This document shows, piece after piece, positions 16,457 to 24,528 of a DNA stretch of 64,000 nucleotides (its first letter is position 1; every line of letters starts with the position of its first letter). The stretch comes from JAVKSL01 sp050744225 (GTDB taxonomy: Bacteria; Actinomycetota; Acidimicrobiia; Acidimicrobiales; JAJPHD01), in assembly GCA_050744225.1 (NCBI GenBank), contig JBOGGT010000134.1:5365-69364 (forward strand). The letters are read 5' to 3'. A program made the translations under genes and the position numbers. The notes beneath the pieces are model-generated. The model did not search any database, had not been told where the DNA came from, and was given only the letters and a program-made list of their open reading frames with translations.

Positions 16457-18451
16457 CTAGCCGGTAGGCAGTCGGAGCCGGCCGGCGGCAGCGAGGCGAT
16501 CGGCCAGCGCGCCCGGCAGCACCCACAGCGCCAGCCCGGTGCTATTGCCCTGGACCACCTCCCGAGCCCCCGGCAGTGAAGCGCTCAGGTCCGCCACCGA
16601 GCTCACCACCTCCTCCGAACACGGCCGGCCCCCGCCCGCCGAGCTGAACGGGGCGAAGGACTGGGTGGGGTCGTAGAGGCGGTAGTTGAAGTAGCTGAAC
16701 CCGGCTTGGGGCGAGGGTGAGGTGGTGTCGAAGCCCACACAGGTGGCCGTCGCGCCGAAGCCGGTGCGCAGGCTCACCAGGGTCGACGGGATCACCCCCT
16801 CCCCCGCGGCGGAGCGCGACTGGGCTGCGAGGTCGCCGAGCCCGGCGGCGGTGGACGGGATGAAAGAGGACACGGCGATTGTCGCGGCGAGGAGGAGATT
16901 ACTGAACCCGAAGGCCAGCGCGACGAGGACCAGGACCCCCGCGCCGTAGCCGGCGAGCGGCAACAGGCTGATCGAGGGGTGCGTTCCGCTTTGAAGTTGA
17001 GCCCCTGCCGCCAGGATGTTCGTGGCCTGGGGCGTCCCGTGGAGGACCCCCCCTCGCGCCGCGGCCACCGCCCCGGCGGTGATCCCCAGCGCCGCCAGCC
17101 CGCCGAGCACCGTCCAGCCGACCGCGTGCGAGGGCCTGCTCGGTCGGGCGTGCCCGCGAGCCGGGCCCCGAGCGCGCCGGCGGGCCAGGTCAACCCCGGC
17201 CAGGGCGCCAGCCACCAGGACCGGAGCGAGCACCGCCTCGTTGTAGCGGCCGTAGAGGGTGATGTCGAGGCGCCCCGCGCCGCTGGTGCCGAGGCCCACC
17301 ACCGAGGTGGCACCCATGACGAGCGAGGTGACGGCGATGAGGGCCAGGGTGGACCGGCGGGCTGCGTCACCCAGGGGCTGCGACCCTTTTGAGCGGGCGT
17401 CGGGCGCACGGGAGCCGGGGAGTCGGGCGCCATGATCAGCCCGGCGAGGTCGGGCCAGACCCAGCACGGCACGGGCGAGGGAAGGGGCCGCCAGCACCAC
17501 CAGGCCCGCGGTCACCGCCAGCAGGTAGACGAGCTGTCCTGCGGTGTTCACCCCCAGGTGTGCCAGGCCGTGCGCATTGAGCTCGTGGCCCAGGGCGGCG
17601 ACCAGGCCGCCCGAGTTGCTGGAGCCGCCCCTGGTCACGTAGCCGATCACCAGCTCCGAGACCGCCAGACCCGCCACCAGGCCGCCGGTGAGGGCCCCGA
17701 GCGTGGCGATGCTCCTGCGCCGGCTCCAGGCGTGGGCCCCCTGGGAGAGGGCCACCCAGCCCCCGACGAGGGCTACCGCCACGGTGATCGCCAGCGCGGA
17801 GGGGTGCACCATATAGACGGTGCCGCCGACGAGGCCCAGCCCGGCCCACGTCGGCGCTGCCGGGAGGCCCGCGGAGCGTTTTGCAAACGCCCGGTGAGCC
17901 AGGATGCAGGTCGCGAGGTAAGCCGGGATCAGCAGGTTCTCGGACTCCACGATATTCCCGAACAGCAGATACGATGGGTAGGCCGCCACCACGAGCGCGA
18001 CGGTCGCACGGTAGGAGGGTCGGACCGCCGGTGCCAGCCTGCCGGCGAGCACGTAGGCCAACCAGGCGCTGATCGCCGCCAGGCCAGTGTTGATCGCCAG
18101 GGCACCGTGGTAGACGGTGGCGGTCACCTGCGATGCCCACCACAGGGGCATTAGCAGGAGGCTGTAGCCGGGGTAGTAGCTTCCAGCGCCGCAGACCACC
18201 GTGCAGGCCGCGGTCGCCGGCCGGGGGCCCCCCAGGGCCAGGAAGTGGGCCCCGTAGAGGTAACCGAACTCGTCCGCCTCAACGATGGGTGCGCGCATGT
18301 GGCCCGCCAGCCAGACATGGACCAGCGCCACCGCCACGACCACGACCAGCGGCGCGGCTACCCGCTCGAAGGTGCCTGAGTCGCTGGGGTTTCGCGCGGC
18401 GGGAGCCTTTGCCGCCCGGTCGGGCCGGGGATCCACGACCGCGTTCCTCAC
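16457..18451 (-). CDS. Polytopic GT-C-like glycosyltransferase (664 aa)
   Basis: About a dozen hydrophobic segments and an early loop with VEADEFGYLYGAHFLA followed by GSYYPGYSLLLMPLWW, the acidic-pair and aromatic pattern of GT-C enzymes (GT39-like) that transfer sugars from polyprenyl phosphates on the outer face of the membrane. The C-terminal ~130 residues are extracytoplasmic. Start GTG 18451 directly follows GGAGG, the same layout as the small gene before the alternative oxidase. The adjacent GT4 gene and the CWB2 protein fit a role in surface glycan or glycoprotein synthesis, but the acceptor is unknown. Confidence 0.65.
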   Translation of the reverse strand: MRNAVVDPRPDRAAKAPAARNPSDSGTFERVAAPLVVVVAVALVHVWLAGHMRAPIVEADEFGYLYGAHFLALGGPRPATAACTVVCGAGSYYPGYSLLLMPLWWASQVTATVYHGALAINTGLAAISAWLAYVLAGRLAPAVRPSYRATVALVVAAYPSYLLFGNIVESENLLIPAYLATCILAHRAFAKRSAGLPAAPTWAGLGLVGGTVYMVHPSALAITVAVALVGGWVALSQGAHAWSRRRSIATLGALTGGLVAGLAVSELVIGYVTRGGSSNSGGLVAALGHELNAHGLAHLGVNTAGQLVYLLAVTAGLVVLAAPSLARAVLGLARPRRADHGARLPGSRAPDARSKGSQPLGDAARRSTLALIAVTSLVMGATSVVGLGTSGAGRLDITLYGRYNEAVLAPVLVAGALAGVDLARRRARGPARGHARPSRPSHAVGWTVLGGLAALGITAGAVAAARGGVLHGTPQATNILAAGAQLQSGTHPSISLLPLAGYGAGVLVLVALAFGFSNLLLAATIAVSSFIPSTAAGLGDLAAQSRSAAGEGVIPSTLVSLRTGFGATATCVGFDTTSPSPQAGFSYFNYRLYDPTQSFAPFSSAGGGRPCSEEVVSSVADLSASLPGAREVVQGNSTGLALWVLPGALADRLAAAGRLRLPTG

Positions 18452-18566
18452 CCCTCCAGCTTGCCACGAACCGCCTCAGGGGCGGCAACCCCTTCGACTG
18501 GATCTCCAAGGCCCCAACTCGACCAAGATCGGGACAAGGCCAGGATCCCGATGAACGCCGAAGCAC

Positions 18567-18588
18567 TACACTTGGCGGAATCCAAGTG
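18567..18588 (+). promoter_or_regulatory. Promoter with overlapping inverted repeat before the antitoxin gene
   Basis: TACACT (-10-like) overlaps an inverted repeat CACTTGG-N6-CCAAGTG (18569-18575 / 18582-18588), placed where an autoregulating AbrB-type antitoxin would bind. A strong AAGGAGGAGGAG ribosome site (about 18594-18605) follows before the GTG at 18612. Confidence 0.5.
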
Positions 18589-18611
18589 CTGCCAAGGAGG
18601 AGGAGATTTTT

Positions 18612-18845
18612 GTGGCCGCAGTTGAGACCTCGAAGGTTTCGCCTTCCGGACAGATGTCCCTGCCAGCGGCCGCTCGCCACCGGTGGTCCCTTGAAGGCGG
18701 CGGACACGTGGAAGTGATCGACCTCGGCTTTGCGATTCTCACCGTCCCTGCCGGGCAGGCAGCCAGGCTCATCGACGAGGTCCTACCCGCGCAAGCCCAC
18801 TACGAGCTCCTCGCCATCGAAACCGACCCCGACCTCATTAGCTGA
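18612..18845 (+). CDS. AbrB/VapB-like antitoxin (77 aa), apparently orphan
   Basis: The first ~45 residues match the SpoVT/AbrB swapped-hairpin DNA-binding fold used by VapB-type antitoxins: KVSPSGQMSLPAAARHRW, then GGGHVEVIDLGFAILTVP. The C-terminal part would normally bind a toxin. The gene has a very strong Shine-Dalgarno site and a palindromic operator-like sequence at its promoter. No PIN-domain toxin follows; the next frame (18860-19048) does not look like one. The antitoxin may be orphan, or its toxin may have been lost; a decayed VapC lies elsewhere in the window (41498-41844). Confidence 0.75.
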   Translation: MAAVETSKVSPSGQMSLPAAARHRWSLEGGGHVEVIDLGFAILTVPAGQAARLIDEVLPAQAHYELLAIETDPDLIS

Positions 18846-18859
18846 TTGGCAAACTTAGC

Positions 18860-19048
18860 TTGATCAGTGCCGCCCGGCGAAGCACCGGTGCTCTGTTTGG
18901 ACAGTTCCGGACAGGTACCGAAAGTGCCGCGGTCACCGCCGGGCTCATGACCTTGCCCACCGAGATCGTCAGCCCGGGAGTCCGCGCTTCTGCCAAGGCG
19001 CTTGGCCTCGATTACGCCGCCATTCCCCACGGACAAATTCCCCGCTGA
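18860..19048 (+). CDS. Hypothetical small protein after the antitoxin (62 aa), doubtful
   Basis: TTG start 14 nt after the antitoxin stop, in the position of a toxin gene. The peptide (VSPGVRASAKALGLDYAAIP in its second half) has balanced composition but matches nothing I know, has no PIN-domain acidic residues and no clear ribosome site. It could be a remnant of a toxin gene or chance open frame. Confidence 0.25.
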   Translation: MISAARRSTGALFGQFRTGTESAAVTAGLMTLPTEIVSPGVRASAKALGLDYAAIPHGQIPR

Positions 19049-19050
19049 CA

Positions 19051-20193
19051 ATGCGCGTACTTCACCTCACGTCCTCCTTCCCACGCTGGCCCGAGGACCC
19101 GGTCGCACCCTTCCTCTTGGACCTCGCCCGGGCTCAGGCAGCCGCAGGGATCGAGGTCCACGTGCTCGCCCCCCACGACGCCGGGCTGCCCCGCGTGGAG
19201 CGCTGGGGCGGGGTAAGCGTCCACCGCTTCTTCTATGCCCCCGCCCCGCTGGAGCGCCTCGCCTACCGGGGCGGGATGCTCAGTGCGGCCACAGGGTCGC
19301 GAGCCGGCGCGGCCCTGGTGCCCGGGCTTGCGGGATCTTTCACCGCCGCTGCGGTGGCCGCGGCTCGCCGCCTGGCGCCCGACGTCATCCACGCCCACTG
19401 GTGGTTCCCCGCCGGCGCGGCCGGGGTGCTCGCCGGCGCGGCCACCCACACCCCGTGCGTCATCACCCTCCACGGGAGCGATGTGCACCTCATGGGGAGG
19501 CCCGGGTGGGCGCTGGCTGCCCGAGCTGTGCTCGGGCGCGCAGCCGCGGTGGTAGGTGTATCAGCGGCCCTGGCCGCCGAAGCGGCCAGGGCCTGGGGCG
19601 TCCCGGTAGCCCGCGTCGGCGTGGCCAGGATGCCGGTGGCCGTCCCGGCCCCCGGTCTCCTGGCCACCCCTTTCCCCCCTCACCCCCCCATCCTGCTCGT
19701 CTTCGTCGGCCGCCTGGTCCCGGAAAAGGGTCTCGACGTATTGTTGAAGGCTATTGACCGCGCCTTCAGAGGTGATCTCGATCTACACCTGAACGTTATA
19801 GGAGAAGGTCCGCAAAAGGCTGAGCTCCAAAGGCTCGCCGCGCCCCTGGGAGAGCGGGTCAGCTGGGCCGGGGTGCTGCCTCGCGCCGAGGTGGGCAGGG
19901 CGTTGGTCGCAGCTCACTGCCTGGTGGTTCCAAGCCGGCGTGAGGGACTCGGCCTGGTTGCCCTGGAGGCCCTCGCCCACGGCCGGCCGGTGATCGTCAG
20001 CCGGGTCGGGGGTCTGGCGGAGGTGGTCGCCGACGGCGTGGACGGGATCCTGGTCGCGCCGGGCGATGAGGTCGCCCTGGCGGGCGCCCTCATGCGCCTC
20101 CCCCTCGGCCCACCCACCGGCGAGATGGTCGGAGCCCACCGCCCAGAGGCGGTGGCCTCCGACCATCTCGCCCTCTACGCCAGCGTCCTCTGA
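19051..20193 (+). CDS. GT4-family glycosyltransferase (380 aa)
   Basis: Cytosolic GT-B fold retaining glycosyltransferase, of the type that adds sugars to lipid or polymer acceptors. N-terminal domain: MRVLHLTSSFPRWPEDP, then HAHWWFPAG and TLHGSDVHLMG, typical of the acceptor domain. C-terminal domain: FVGRLVPEKGLDVLL, and the donor-binding VVPSRREGLGLVALEALAHG with the EX7E pattern, then GVDGILVAPGD. The protein ends early after this motif, and its last ~18 codons run through a long palindrome (20119-20172), so the C-terminal helix may be shortened or replaced. Weak ribosome site. The neighbouring GT-C-like gene suggests joint surface-glycan synthesis. Confidence 0.85.
   Translation: MRVLHLTSSFPRWPEDPVAPFLLDLARAQAAAGIEVHVLAPHDAGLPRVERWGGVSVHRFFYAPAPLERLAYRGGMLSAATGSRAGAALVPGLAGSFTAAAVAAARRLAPDVIHAHWWFPAGAAGVLAGAATHTPCVITLHGSDVHLMGRPGWALAARAVLGRAAAVVGVSAALAAEAARAWGVPVARVGVARMPVAVPAPGLLATPFPPHPPILLVFVGRLVPEKGLDVLLKAIDRAFRGDLDLHLNVIGEGPQKAELQRLAAPLGERVSWAGVLPRAEVGRALVAAHCLVVPSRREGLGLVALEALAHGRPVIVSRVGGLAEVVADGVDGILVAPGDEVALAGALMRLPLGPPTGEMVGAHRPEAVASDHLALYASVL
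20119..20172. repeat. Long palindrome (24-bp arms) in the 3' end of the GT4 gene
   Basis: Arms 20119-20142 and 20149-20172, one mismatch, 6-nt loop. It ends about 20 nt before the stop codon, so it is translated and can also form a strong RNA hairpin, possibly a terminator or mRNA-stabilising structure. Confidence 0.8.
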
Positions 20194-20259
20194 CCCTCCG
20201 AACTGTGGTACTTCCCTCGTCTTTCAGGAGGGACCACCGGGTTGAGCCCCGAAAGGCCC

Positions 20260-21513
20260 CTACGGCTGGGTGGAGTGAGTGCCCGAGAACGTCGAGGCAT
20301 CGGTGCCCGTTCCAGAGGGCGCGGTGCCCGATCCGGATGAATCGGCCCCAGCCCCGGATGACCCGACTACCCCTCCTCTGGAGCCGGCACCGGTAGCCAG
20401 GCCACCTGTTGCCAGGCCACCTGTTGCCAGCCCAGCGGTTTCCAGCGCACTGGTTGCCAGATTGCCAGTGACGGCGCTGGTGGAGCCAGGGCAGGTGGTA
20501 CCGGGCGTAACCGGCTGCGTGGTCGAGGTGGTGTCGGTGGTGGAGCTGGTAGGACTGGAGGTCGTCGACAGTGTGTCACCGCCGAGCGGGGTGCCTCCAA
20601 ATTGGGTGCCCCCGAGGGTGGCAAGGCCACCGGGGAACTTGGGCGTCTTGGCCGCGACGCGCCCAACTACCGGCAATCCGAAGGTGGTGCTGGTCGTAGT
20701 GGTGGTGCTGGACGTGGTGGTGGTGCTCGACGTGGTGGTGGTGCTCGACGGAGTACAGGCGCCGGAGCCGGTGTCGCCCAAAACTGCCGGAGGCGCAGAG
20801 GCGGGGGTCGAAGTCGGGCTGGTGGAGGTCGAGGTCGGGGTCCCCAGTGTCGTGGTCGTCGCAGCATCCTTGTAAGAGGTCACGGTCTGTTTTAGCTGGT
20901 CGATCTCGGCGGCCTGGGAGGCCACCTGGGCGGCGAGGGATCCACCCTGGTTGCCGGAGCTCCCTGAGGGCGGTGTAGCCGGCAGCTGGGCCGCGGCGGA
21001 AGCCGTGGTTGCCTTGGCCTGTTCGAGCAGCTGCTTCGCCTTGGCGGGTTGCCCGGCGGCCAGCGCCTGGTCCGCCTGGCTGATCTGGACACTCGCCAGC
21101 CTGATCTTGGTCACCGCGGTGGCAATGTTGGTGCTGTTGATCCCGCCAGTGCCGCCTGAGCCGGTCACCCCCGACCAGGCCGCGGCACCGATCACCGCTG
21201 CAGCTACTGCCCCGGCGCTGGACAGGGCCAGGCGGGCGCCCGCCGGCATGGAGCGCCACGGGCCACGCCCGTGCAGGGCCGAGGTGGCCACCCGCAGCGC
21301 CACCAGACCATCCTCGGGCGCCTCGGGGCAATCATCAACCGCCAGGCGCAGTCCAGCGGCCACCGCAAGGGCCCCATTGAGCTCGTCAGACGCGGACCAG
21401 CCATGGGGATCGTCAATCTCGCGGTCCAAGCGGGCCGCCCGGGCCTGGTCCTCGCGCGACGACCACGACGAGGCCCCGGTGGGGCTCACCAGATGCGGGT
21501 GCCAGCCGGTCAT
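20260..21513 (-). CDS. Membrane protein coupled to sigma factor, putative anti-sigma (417 aa)
   Basis: The ATG overlaps the sigma-factor stop (ATGA), the usual arrangement of an ECF sigma gene and its regulator. The cytoplasmic N-terminus (about 1-95) has a charged helical region but no visible HxxxCxxC zinc anti-sigma motif. One membrane helix follows (about 97-115), then a helical extracytoplasmic segment (LEQAKATTASAAAQL), long Thr/Ser tracts around residues 240-285, and a GGLAT repeat near the end. The outer part is typical of a surface-exposed, possibly glycosylated stalk. The anti-sigma role is inferred from position. Confidence 0.55.
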   Translation of the reverse strand: MTGWHPHLVSPTGASSWSSREDQARAARLDREIDDPHGWSASDELNGALAVAAGLRLAVDDCPEAPEDGLVALRVATSALHGRGPWRSMPAGARLALSSAGAVAAAVIGAAAWSGVTGSGGTGGINSTNIATAVTKIRLASVQISQADQALAAGQPAKAKQLLEQAKATTASAAAQLPATPPSGSSGNQGGSLAAQVASQAAEIDQLKQTVTSYKDAATTTTLGTPTSTSTSPTSTPASAPPAVLGDTGSGACTPSSTTTTSSTTTTSSTTTTTSTTFGLPVVGRVAAKTPKFPGGLATLGGTQFGGTPLGGDTLSTTSSPTSSTTDTTSTTQPVTPGTTCPGSTSAVTGNLATSALETAGLATGGLATGGLATGAGSRGGVVGSSGAGADSSGSGTAPSGTGTDASTFSGTHSTQP

Positions 21514-22334
21514 CGGGCGATCTTCCGAGCCAGGGACTCCAGTGCCCGCATCTGCTGCATCCGCACCGCCCCGGCGCGCTTGTTGACGATGCGACCGACC
21601 TCCTCCGCCGATAGGCCAGCACAGACCCGCAGCCAGACCACCTCACGGTCGTCCGGAGCAAGGCTGTCCAGCGCGGCGCGAGCCTCCGCTGCGCTTTCGA
21701 GGGCGATCATCGCCTCCTCAGCTCCTGTCTCAAAGAGATCCGGCTGCTCGTCGGTGTAGCCAACCGGCTGGACCCGGCTGCGCGCCCGGATCCGGTCGAT
21801 GGCCACGTTTCGGGCGATGCGGTACAGCCAGGCACGGAAGGCCGGCCCGTCCCCCCTGAAAGAAGCCGCCTTCTCGATGCTGCGCAAGAAGGTCTCCGAA
21901 AGGGCCTCGCTGGCATCGTCGACGTCGTGGAGGCGCAGCACCAAGAAGCCCATGAGGGGCTTCCCGTATGCCAGATAAGCTGCTTCCCACGCATCCCGGT
22001 CTCCTCGCTTGGCGGCCTCCACGGTCGCTGCATCCAACTCCGGCTGAACTCGCCTCTCCCTGCATGTATGACGAGGTTCAGGTGGCGATGTCACATCCGG
22101 GCCGGACCCCGGCGCAACAGACCCCGGCGCAACAGACCCCGGCGCAACAGACCCGGGCGGCGCGGCTGACCCCGCGGCGGCGGACGGGGGCGCGACCGGA
22201 GACCCTATCGAGCCCCTACCCGATCTGTCCGGCCCCTGAAAGTCCAAGTCGCCCTCCGATGGCTTGGTCCTGACGCCCGGCTGGCGCCCTAGCTGCGGGA
22301 CCGCGGCCCCGGTCTGTTCGGTCTCAGCGGCCAT
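21510..22334 (-). CDS. ECF-type RNA polymerase sigma factor (274 aa)
   Basis: Region 2 spans about residues 95-165 (KPLMGFLVLRLHDVDDASEA, ETFLRSIEKA, AWLYRIARNVAIDRIR) and region 4 about 210-274 (LAPDDREVVWLRVCAGLSAEEVGRI, then the recognition helix in a GAVRMQQMRALESL context). The first ~90 residues are unusual for this family: low-complexity with a VAPGS pentapeptide repeated three to four times in 15-bp units. Start taken at the second ATG (22334); a GTG three codons upstream is possible. Coupled to the downstream membrane protein. Its regulon is unknown. Confidence 0.85.
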   Translation of the reverse strand: MAAETEQTGAAVPQLGRQPGVRTKPSEGDLDFQGPDRSGRGSIGSPVAPPSAAAGSAAPPGSVAPGSVAPGSVAPGSGPDVTSPPEPRHTCRERRVQPELDAATVEAAKRGDRDAWEAAYLAYGKPLMGFLVLRLHDVDDASEALSETFLRSIEKAASFRGDGPAFRAWLYRIARNVAIDRIRARSRVQPVGYTDEQPDLFETGAEEAMIALESAAEARAALDSLAPDDREVVWLRVCAGLSAEEVGRIVNKRAGAVRMQQMRALESLARKIAR

Positions 22335-22373
22335 GCTACCCACGACCGCCGGGCAAGCTACGATTAACCGTCG

Positions 22374-23294
22374 ATGGACCAGGTGAGCAGCTCGACAGGA
22401 GCCTCAGTGGAGGTCTCGGTGGTCCTTCCAGTCTACAACGAGGCCGGGCACCTCGCCCAGGAGATAGGCAGGATCCGGGCGGCCCTGGAGGAGGCGGGCA
22501 CGAGCTACGAGATCGTCGTGGTCAACGACGGCTCCACCGACGGCTCGGCGGAGACACTGGCGGGGATCGAGGGGATCCGGGTGATCAGCTTCGCCACCAA
22601 CCGCGGCTCCGGCTCCGCAAGAAAGGTCGGGACCCGCGCCGCCAGGGGACGGGTGGTGGTATGGACCGACGTGGACATGACCTACCCCAACGACGAGATC
22701 CCCCGGCTGATCAAGGAGCTGGAGGGCTACGACCAGGTGGTCGGCGCCCGGACGTCGGAGCAGGGCACCGCCAAGGCGCTGAGGGTCCCGGCCAAGTGGC
22801 TCATCGCCCACCTGGCCAGCTACCTCACCGAGACCCGCATACCGGACCTCAACTCCGGCCTGCGGGCCTTCAGGCGCGAGGTGGCCCTGCAGTACCTGCA
22901 CCTGCTGCCGGCGGGCTTCTCCTGCGTGACCACCATGACAATGGCCTTTTTGGCCAATGGCTACTCGGTGCGCTACGTGCCCATCGAGTACTCGCCCCGC
23001 GCGGGCACCTCCAAGTTCCACTGGTGGGTGGACACACGCCGCTACCTGCGCCAGGTCCTGCGCATGGTGCTGATGTACAACCCGCTCAAGGTGTTCATGC
23101 CGCTCGGCCTGGCCTTGCTGGGTGTCGGGGTGGCCAAGCTGGCCTACGACCTGGTCGCCAGCCACTTCCATGTCGCCACCGACACCATCGTGGTGCTGCT
23201 GGCGGCGGGGGCGATCATCGTGCTGGGCCTGCTCGCGGACCTGATAGTGCAGGTCGGCCGGGCACGCGACGAGGTGGACCCGGCCTCCATGTAG
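22374..23294 (+). CDS. GT2-family glycosyltransferase with two C-terminal TM helices (306 aa)
   Basis: Dolichyl/undecaprenyl-phosphate sugar transferase type (DPM1/GtrB-like), likely moving a sugar from a nucleotide donor to polyprenyl phosphate. Motifs: SVVLPVYNEAGHL, VVNDGSTDGSAET, the metal-binding WTDVDMTYP, and DLNSGLRAFRREVA in the acceptor region. Two membrane helices at about residues 240-260 and 270-292. Such lipid-linked sugars are what GT-C enzymes use, and two GT-C-like proteins are encoded nearby. A TACGAT box ends 9 nt before the ATG with no ribosome site, suggesting a leaderless transcript. Divergent from the sigma factor operon. Confidence 0.87.
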   Translation: MDQVSSSTGASVEVSVVLPVYNEAGHLAQEIGRIRAALEEAGTSYEIVVVNDGSTDGSAETLAGIEGIRVISFATNRGSGSARKVGTRAARGRVVVWTDVDMTYPNDEIPRLIKELEGYDQVVGARTSEQGTAKALRVPAKWLIAHLASYLTETRIPDLNSGLRAFRREVALQYLHLLPAGFSCVTTMTMAFLANGYSVRYVPIEYSPRAGTSKFHWWVDTRRYLRQVLRMVLMYNPLKVFMPLGLALLGVGVAKLAYDLVASHFHVATDTIVVLLAAGAIIVLGLLADLIVQVGRARDEVDPASM

Positions 23295-23302
23295 CTCCCG
23301 GC

Positions 23303-23737
23303 TCAGACTTCGGTGGGCGGCGCGGCGCGGGTGCTGAACGAGGCGGTCCAGGCCTCTTCGGTCTCCCCGTCGATGGTCAGGCGCCAGGTGAAGCGGGCGC
23401 CGAGGGACAGCGGGATTGGACCCAGGTTCACTGCCAGGGTCACGTCCACCGGGCTGCCCTCGGGCAGGTCGGTGGGCTTTCCCACCTGGAAGTCGCCCCT
23501 CACCTCCACCGGCTGGGGCCCGTCAGCGGTCTCGACCATCACCTCTCCCCCGTCGGCGTCCTGAAGGAACAGCTCCCAGTGGTGCGCTGCCTCCACCTCG
23601 TGCCACCCCACCTCGATCTTGAGGGCGATGGCGGAGGGGGTCGGCGACGGCCCGATCACGCTCCAGCCCCCGCCCAGGATGAACAGCTTGCCCTCTGAAA
23701 CCTGGGCGGCATCGCACAACAGCATGGTTACCTTCAT
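23303..23737 (-). CDS. DUF6941-like conserved protein (144 aa)
   Basis: Begins MKVTMLLCDAAQVSEGKLFILGGGW, the hallmark of a conserved bacterial family of unknown function that I place as DUF6941. The rest is predicted beta-rich (ALKIEVGWHEVEAAHHWELFL; VDVTLAVNLGPIPLSLGARF), suggesting a single beta-sandwich. Start chosen at ATG 23737, where the family begins; a TAGCCT box ends 7 nt upstream. Convergent with the GT2 gene, 8 nt apart. No function is known. Confidence 0.7.
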   Translation of the reverse strand: MKVTMLLCDAAQVSEGKLFILGGGWSVIGPSPTPSAIALKIEVGWHEVEAAHHWELFLQDADGGEVMVETADGPQPVEVRGDFQVGKPTDLPEGSPVDVTLAVNLGPIPLSLGARFTWRLTIDGETEEAWTASFSTRAAPPTEV

Positions 23738-23805
23738 GCCGACCAGGCTAGTTGATCCGCCAACCCCGGCGCCACCGCTGGAGCGCTGCCCTAACATTAG
23801 GGTCG

Positions 23806-24459
23806 GTGAGCTTCGACCGCCTTTTGAGGAATGATGCCTACCGTCGCCCCCTGACCACCGCCCTCGAACGTCTGGGGGTCTCAGCAGGCTGGCGTTGCGC
23901 GGACATCGGCGCAGGCGGGGGGGATGTCAGCGTCGCCCTGGCCGAGGTGGTGGGCCGCGAGGGTCGGGTCTACGCGGTCGACAGCGACCCGGCGGCGCGA
24001 GACTCCACCGCCAAGGCCGCCGCGGCGGCGTCGGCGGCCCAGGTGATCGCCATCACCCAGGCGGCGGAGGACCTGTTGCTACCCGAGCCGGTGGACCTGG
24101 CGTACTGCAGGTTCTTGCTGGTCCACGTCATCGACCCGGTGGCGGTGCTGGCCCGGATGGCCGCCTCGACCACCCCGGAGGGTTGGATAGTGGCCCAGGA
24201 GCCGATCACCTCCGCCGGCCGTGTCGGTGGGGCTCCGCTGTCCATGGCCGCAGCACGCCACCCCGACGTGGGCGCGGTACTGCCCGCCCTGGTGCGCGAC
24301 GCCGGACTGGAGCTGGTCGACGCCTGGGCCGAGTCCCAGGCCGGCATCGGGCCAGGGCCGGTGGCGGACTACCTCGCCGCCCTGACCGGGATCCACCCCG
24401 GCGACGAGCCGGTGGTGCTCCCCCCCCTGGTCACCATCCTCGCCCGCCGGCGGGCATAG
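23806..24459 (+). CDS. SAM-dependent class I methyltransferase (217 aa)
   Basis: Rossmann-type methyltransferase: motif I CADIGAGGGDVSVALAE near residues 31-47, the acidic loop AVDSDPAARDS, and VDLAYCRFLLVHVIDPVAVLARM as motifs IV-V. The enzyme is cytosolic with no extra domain; substrate not deducible. Start taken at GTG 23806 because a TAACAT box ends 8 nt upstream and the longer frame adds an Arg-rich stretch. A long palindrome follows the stop and separates it from a convergent gene. Confidence 0.8.
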   Translation: MSFDRLLRNDAYRRPLTTALERLGVSAGWRCADIGAGGGDVSVALAEVVGREGRVYAVDSDPAARDSTAKAAAAASAAQVIAITQAAEDLLLPEPVDLAYCRFLLVHVIDPVAVLARMAASTTPEGWIVAQEPITSAGRVGGAPLSMAAARHPDVGAVLPALVRDAGLELVDAWAESQAGIGPGPVADYLAALTGIHPGDEPVVLPPLVTILARRRA

Positions 24460-24474
24460 CTCGGCCAAACAGCT

Positions 24475-24521
24475 AACTCTGGTAGTTTTGGGCACGTTTT
24501 AGGCCCAAAACTACCAGAGTT
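24475..24521. terminator. Perfect palindrome between convergent genes, likely bidirectional terminator
   Basis: Arms 24475-24493 and 24503-24521, 19 bp, no mismatch, 9-nt loop. It lies 15 nt after the methyltransferase stop and 7 nt after the convergent DUF885 gene stop. Shares AACTCTGGTAG with 10034-10087. The T-run is in the loop and arms only. Confidence 0.75.
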
Positions 24522-24528
24522 CGCCTCG

